DNA of 22,329 nucleotides, taken from NCBI GenBank assembly GCA_001931905.2, contig MSJI02000157.1:1-22329 (forward strand). The letters are read 5' to 3'. Under the pieces are notes generated by a model that did no database searches, had not been told where the DNA came from, and saw only the letters and a program-made list of their open reading frames with translations. The position numbers and the translations under genes were made by a program. This DNA comes from Cladosporium sp. IMV 00045 (Eukaryota; Ascomycota; Dothideomycetes; Cladosporiales; Cladosporiaceae). Position 1 is the stretch's first letter. The number at the start of each line of letters is the position of its first letter. Below are positions 18,656-22,329 of this stretch, one piece after another.

Positions 18656-19045
18656 AATTGATAGCGTTATTTTTTTTCGAATCGCACCAGATACAGCCGA
18701 GTGAGCGATTCAAGAGTGGTCCGGCGTTTTGAAGGGGTCCTCGAATCCTTTTATATTTGATTATCCCGACCCGGAGAGTCATGACCAACATTTATTACTG
18801 GGTGGCTGCCTGCGGGGAGCCTGTGGCGCCCCACCATAGGGTCTACTTCCCGGCTACTGTACCAGCTACGAATCCTTCAAGGTAAATTTATCACATGATT
18901 TCGGGCCCTCACATTTCTATATTTCTGCGAATTCCTGAATTGTTGACAACTAGCCAAATCTAAGATGTAAACACAGCGGTAAGGAGCGTTCAATGCTCTC
19001 TAGGTGGCTGCGAAGACCTGTTTATGTCCTTGCCTTACTGCTTTG
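18656..19045. promoter_or_regulatory. Promoter region of the DUF4246 gene
   Basis: A minus-strand TATAAAAGGA lies at 18746-18755, about 90 bp upstream of the start codon. An A8 tract on the minus strand lies in the presumed 5' UTR. The rest, up to the 3' end of the NCS1 remnant, has no recognised gene. Confidence 0.6.
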
Positions 19046-20377
19046 TCATAGGAGATCCATCTCTTTCTGTGTCACAGAAGCTTGCGTTTTCTGATATCCA
19101 GACCTTCCAAAGTGGTTGATGGTCAACTCCGTGGCATTATCATGAGGAGCAACACCAAGTTTTTCCGCTTCCCTAGGAGTGAATGTTGCCCAGCCGTCGT
19201 ATGTATCGAATTCGCCTGCTGCATCGATCGGGAACAACAGATTTATCCCATAGAAGCTGACGAATGAGATCGCCATCCCGACGAAGAAGGCTGTATAGTA
19301 CAGCTGAAAGAGTGCTCGTGGGGCTGCCGACATTTCGCCAGCGCTGACGATGAGACCTCCAATCGTTGGAGCCCAGCCAGCTACCCAGCAAGGCAACACT
19401 CTCCAATTGATTCCATGTTTGAACCAGTAATGTGAGTTCTCTGGGGTGTACAAGTGAGACAGCCTGATTCTTTGATGGCGTACAAAGTAGTAGTCCGCAA
19501 TCATGACTCCCATCAGCGGAGCAAGAAAGACGGAGAATGAGCTGAGGACTGTGACGAATGTAGCGGCTCGGTTGATTAGTTGCCATGGCTGGATAATCCA
19601 TGCCGCCAAAAATGTGATAATAGCACCACGGCGGATATCCACGTATCTTGGGAACATCCCGGCTAGATCAATGCCTCCAGCGACGGCGTTTCCGCAGACA
19701 TTCTGGAAGAGAATCGCAAACGTGAACGCGAGAGCGAGGAAGAAGACGGCTCTCGTGCTCCGGATGACCCGTTGCCGTCTATAGAACAGTCAATGGAATG
19801 CTATCATGCAGACACTAAAATCAGACTTACTGTCCATGATGACCATCATCAAGTCGGGTGGGTTCCAGTAGATCTCGCCGTAGATAATCTGACAGGCAGC
19901 CGTTGTGACTAGACCGCCTAGTGAAACGAGTATACCGACTAACCACTGCACCGACACCACACCAGCCACAAATCCAACTTTGCTATTGGCGTACCGTGAG
20001 AAGCCACTCTCGTTGGTCATGCCGGCAGCTTTTTGTCCAATCGCCTGGTTGAGGCCTGCTATCATAAGCCAAGAAACACTCCACCTCGACGAAGAAGGGA
20101 CATCTTGGCCTTGGTAGAAGACAGGACCAACCCCTTTAGCGACAGACAAAGACCAGATCATCATGGCCAGCATAGCAATCCCACAACCAACACTGGAGAT
20201 GAAGAAGGGCTTCTTGAATCGTTCAGGACGGATGAACAAGAAGGGTACTGAGACAACCCAGAAGACGATGAATCCCACCATTTCAGACGTATCGGTGGGG
20301 ACACTGCTGGGTAAAGTGTTCGGAAGGCGACGAAATGATGGCCATAACGCAGTGAGGCAGGACATTGATCTGACCAA
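19046..20377 (-). pseudogene. 5'-truncated NCS1 permease (uracil/allantoin-type)
   Basis: Two exon blocks, 19831 to about 20377 and 19046-19778, flank a 52-nt intron (GTAAGT...CTATAG). Family landmarks are LTALWPSF, LPNTLP, TSEMVGF, GLNQAIGQKAAGMTNESGFSRYA, IYWNPPDL, NVCGNAVAGGIDLAG, IQPWQLINRA and FSVFLAPLMGVMIADYY. These match fungal nucleobase-cation-symport-1 transporters, which import uracil, allantoin or related compounds. Roughly 420 of the usual 550-600 residues remain; the N-terminal helices are missing because the adjacent hydantoinase sequence starts at 20385. After the intron the frame reads NGNGSS and then must shift by one base near 19757-19762 to reach STRAVFFLALAF. With no start region and a frameshift, it is probably nonfunctional. 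Confidence 0.85.
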
Positions 20378-20384
20378 TTACTAG

Positions 20385-22329
20385 CACCAACACTGATGCC
20401 GTTATCCTTGATCCATCACGGACAGCGGACTCCAATCGTGGGATTATTGCATGGAAAAAATCGAGCACAACTCAAAATCCCAGCGATGGCATCAATCGAG
20501 TCATTCGAGAAATGTTCCAAGAGAGTAGTATCGAGCCGCAGCAAGTGGCAAGTGTCACAATCGGTACGACCCATTTCATCAACGCTGTAGTTGAGATGGA
20601 TCAGTCTCGCCTGGCCAAGGTTGGTGTGATTCGACTTTGCGGACCTTTTTCCAAAGACATTCCCATCGGCATCGATTGGCCACCCGAGCTTCGCAACATC
20701 ATTTGTGGCTACAGAGGCACGGTTGATGGTGGTCTGGAGATCGACGGAAGCTTGATCGCCGAGCTGGATGTAGACGAGGTTCGACGCCATGGTCAAGAGA
20801 TCAAAGCCCAAGGGATAAAGAGTATTGCCATTGTTGGCATCTTTAGCCCTATCGACGCTGTCTACAAGCAAGAGGAGACAGCTGCAGTTGTCGTTCGGGA
20901 CGTCTTCCCCAAGGCGGATGTTGTTTGTTCAAAATAAGTAGCAAACATTGGCTTCCTGGAGAGAGAGAATGCGACCATTCTGAACGCATCTATACTACCA
21001 TTTGCTCGTCGTACAATCCGTTCATTTCAGACCGCCATTCTTGACTTGCAGATCGCTTGTCCGATCTTCCTCACTCAGAACGACGGCACCATACTATCTG
21101 CTCCAGCAGCGGCAAGACTTCCTATTCGCACATTCTCCAGTGGGCCTACGAACAGCATGAGAGGCGCGGCCTTTTTGCTGCAGGGACAAGTGCAGGAAGC
21201 GATGATGGTTGTGGACATTGGTGGAACGACTACAGATGTCGGTCTTCTCCAGAAGAATGGCTTTCCCCGACAAGCGGCAGCTTACAGCAAGATTGCTGAA
21301 GTTCGCACCAATTTTTCCTACCCAGATGTCAGAAGCATCGGCCTCGGAGGCGGTTCTTTAGTGAGACGAAACCAAGGCGGGAAGCTCATCGTTGGCCCCG
21401 AGAGCGTGGGCTACGAGATCACACAGAAGGCGCTTGTCTTCGGCGGCCACATTCCCACCACGACCGACTACACTGTGCTTGCTGACGAAGGCCTGGACAT
21501 TGGCGATCGTTCAAAAGTAGAAGACTCAGATCTTCAGGCAAGTCTATTCGAATTTAGGAAAGGGTCAAGAGCATGCTGGAAGGCGTCGTTGATGCAATGA
21601 AAACCTCACCCGAAGTCATTCCTGTCGTACTTGTCGGTGGAGGCGCAGTCATCGCTCCAGATCATCTCGCTGGCGCGAGCAAGGTTGTCAAGCCAAAGTG
21701 GTCCGGTGTGGCAAATGCTATTGGTGCCGCCACGGCTTTGGTGGGTGGCACTGTTGATCTGGTCGTCAGCACCGAAGGAAGATCGAAAACGCAGATCACG
21801 GACGAGCTTTCGCAGAAAGCAATCGATGCAGCTGTGTTGAACGGTGCATTGCGACAGACTGTCAGCGTTGTGGAAATGGACAGCTTTCCATTACAATACA
21901 TCGCAGACAAATCACGCATGATTGTGAAAGCTGTGGGTAGTTTTGACTATACTCGAGCTGCTGATGAAGTTTACACGCACTTCCTCGATAATGACCAGGA
22001 GGATATCGAAGACGGCGAACACCCCAACGAGCAAAAAGTCAAGCTTCCCTCTGACCCAGCTCTGCAGAAGCCCGCTTTGACAAAAGACTTCATCGTTTCT
22101 TACAGGCCTGAGATCATACAGCGCCAGTGGCTTTTGTCAGAACTCGATCTGGAGTTCAAATCAACAGGATGCTACATCCTCGGTACAGGAGGCGGTGGAA
22201 GCCCGTACCAACATTTTCTTCGACTGCGTGAGCTCAAGAGATCAGGTGCTATACTTCGAGTCGTTTCGCCACATGATCTGAAAGATGACGATGTAGTAGC
22301 ATGTGGTGGTGGGAAAGGGTCTCCCCAAG
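20385..22329 (+). pseudogene. Hydantoinase/oxoprolinase-DUF917 gene, broken, runs off the end
   Basis: Coding similarity starts directly after an acceptor-like CTAG (branch TCTGACC) with TNTDAVILDPS, the end of the usual N-terminal DVGGTNTDAV motif. It continues through VASVTIGTTHFINAVVE, VGVIRLCGPF and VDGGLEIDG; then LERENATILNASILPFARRT, FLTQNDGT, FSSGPTNSMRGAA and VVDIGGTTTDVG; and finally SIGLGGGSLV, VLVGGGAVIAPD and a C-terminal DUF917-like part (YILGTGGGGSPY, VVACGGGKGSP) to the window edge. The family is an ATP-dependent ring-opening amidohydrolase acting on hydantoin- or 5-oxoproline-like rings; the fused DUF917 half is common in fungi. Lesions: no first exon or start codon found; TAA at 20935-20937 inside VCSK-stop-VANIGFLE; a one-base loss in the A-run at about 21558-21561, after which the frame stays open to the end. 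It faces away from the NCS1 remnant. Confidence 0.88.

Noticed and set aside
20290..20384. Possible first exon of the hydantoinase gene: a plus-strand frame reading RIGGDTAG, then GTAAAG donor at about 20311 and CTAG acceptor at 20384, resembling RIGVDVGGTNTD.
   Set aside because: The same DNA encodes conserved NCS1 residues on the minus strand (SSVPTDTSEMVGF), and no in-frame ATG precedes the putative exon. I treat the resemblance as coincidental, though RNA-seq could test it.

Overview
The window is nuclear DNA of a filamentous ascomycete (Pezizomycotina; a Dothideomycete is my guess, genus not resolvable). The evidence is short spliceosomal introns of about 45-80 nt with GTAAGT/GTATGT-like donors and CTGAC-type branch sites, a HET-domain NLR-like gene, a DUF4246 gene, a fungal Baeyer-Villiger monooxygenase and an intron-containing tRNA-Gly. 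Exon structures below were worked out by hand from splice signals, frame and family resemblance.

Layout. 1-929: no recognised gene. 968-3958 (-): HET-NACHT-ankyrin protein whose last repeat is frameshifted. 4638-4731 (-): tRNA-Gly(GCC) with a 23-nt intron. 4787-6075 (-): two-exon SAM-dependent O-methyltransferase. 6580-7315 (-): three-exon small secreted protein with eight cysteines. 7435-8785: no recognised gene. 8786-11080 (-): six-exon protein kinase fused to a WW domain and an Rsp5/Nedd4-type C2 domain, interrupted by one in-frame TAG at the conserved Trp of kinase subdomain IX. 11381-13194 (+): five-exon HeLo-like helical domain plus pseudokinase, divergent from the kinase across 300 bp. 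14167-16110 (+): Baeyer-Villiger-type flavin monooxygenase. 16484-18655 (-): four-exon DUF4246 protein. 19046-20377 (-): 5'-truncated, frameshifted NCS1 permease. 20385-22329 (+): hydantoinase/oxoprolinase-DUF917 gene without a first exon, with a nonsense codon and a frameshift, running off the window end.

Themes. The centre is the most interesting part. An intact-looking catalytic kinase with lipid/protein-binding modules sits head-to-head with a helical-bundle pseudokinase, which recalls the RIPK-MLKL division of labour; a HET-NACHT-ANK gene lies about 5 kb away. This could be a fungal immune or cell-death locus, but that is inference. The right end looks like a degraded two-gene catabolic unit (permease plus hydantoinase/oxoprolinase) whose shared promoter and 5' ends are gone. 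Three of the lesions are single-base losses at or beside short homopolymers, so sequencing error must be excluded before calling them biological; the two nonsense codons and the missing 5' ends are not of that type.
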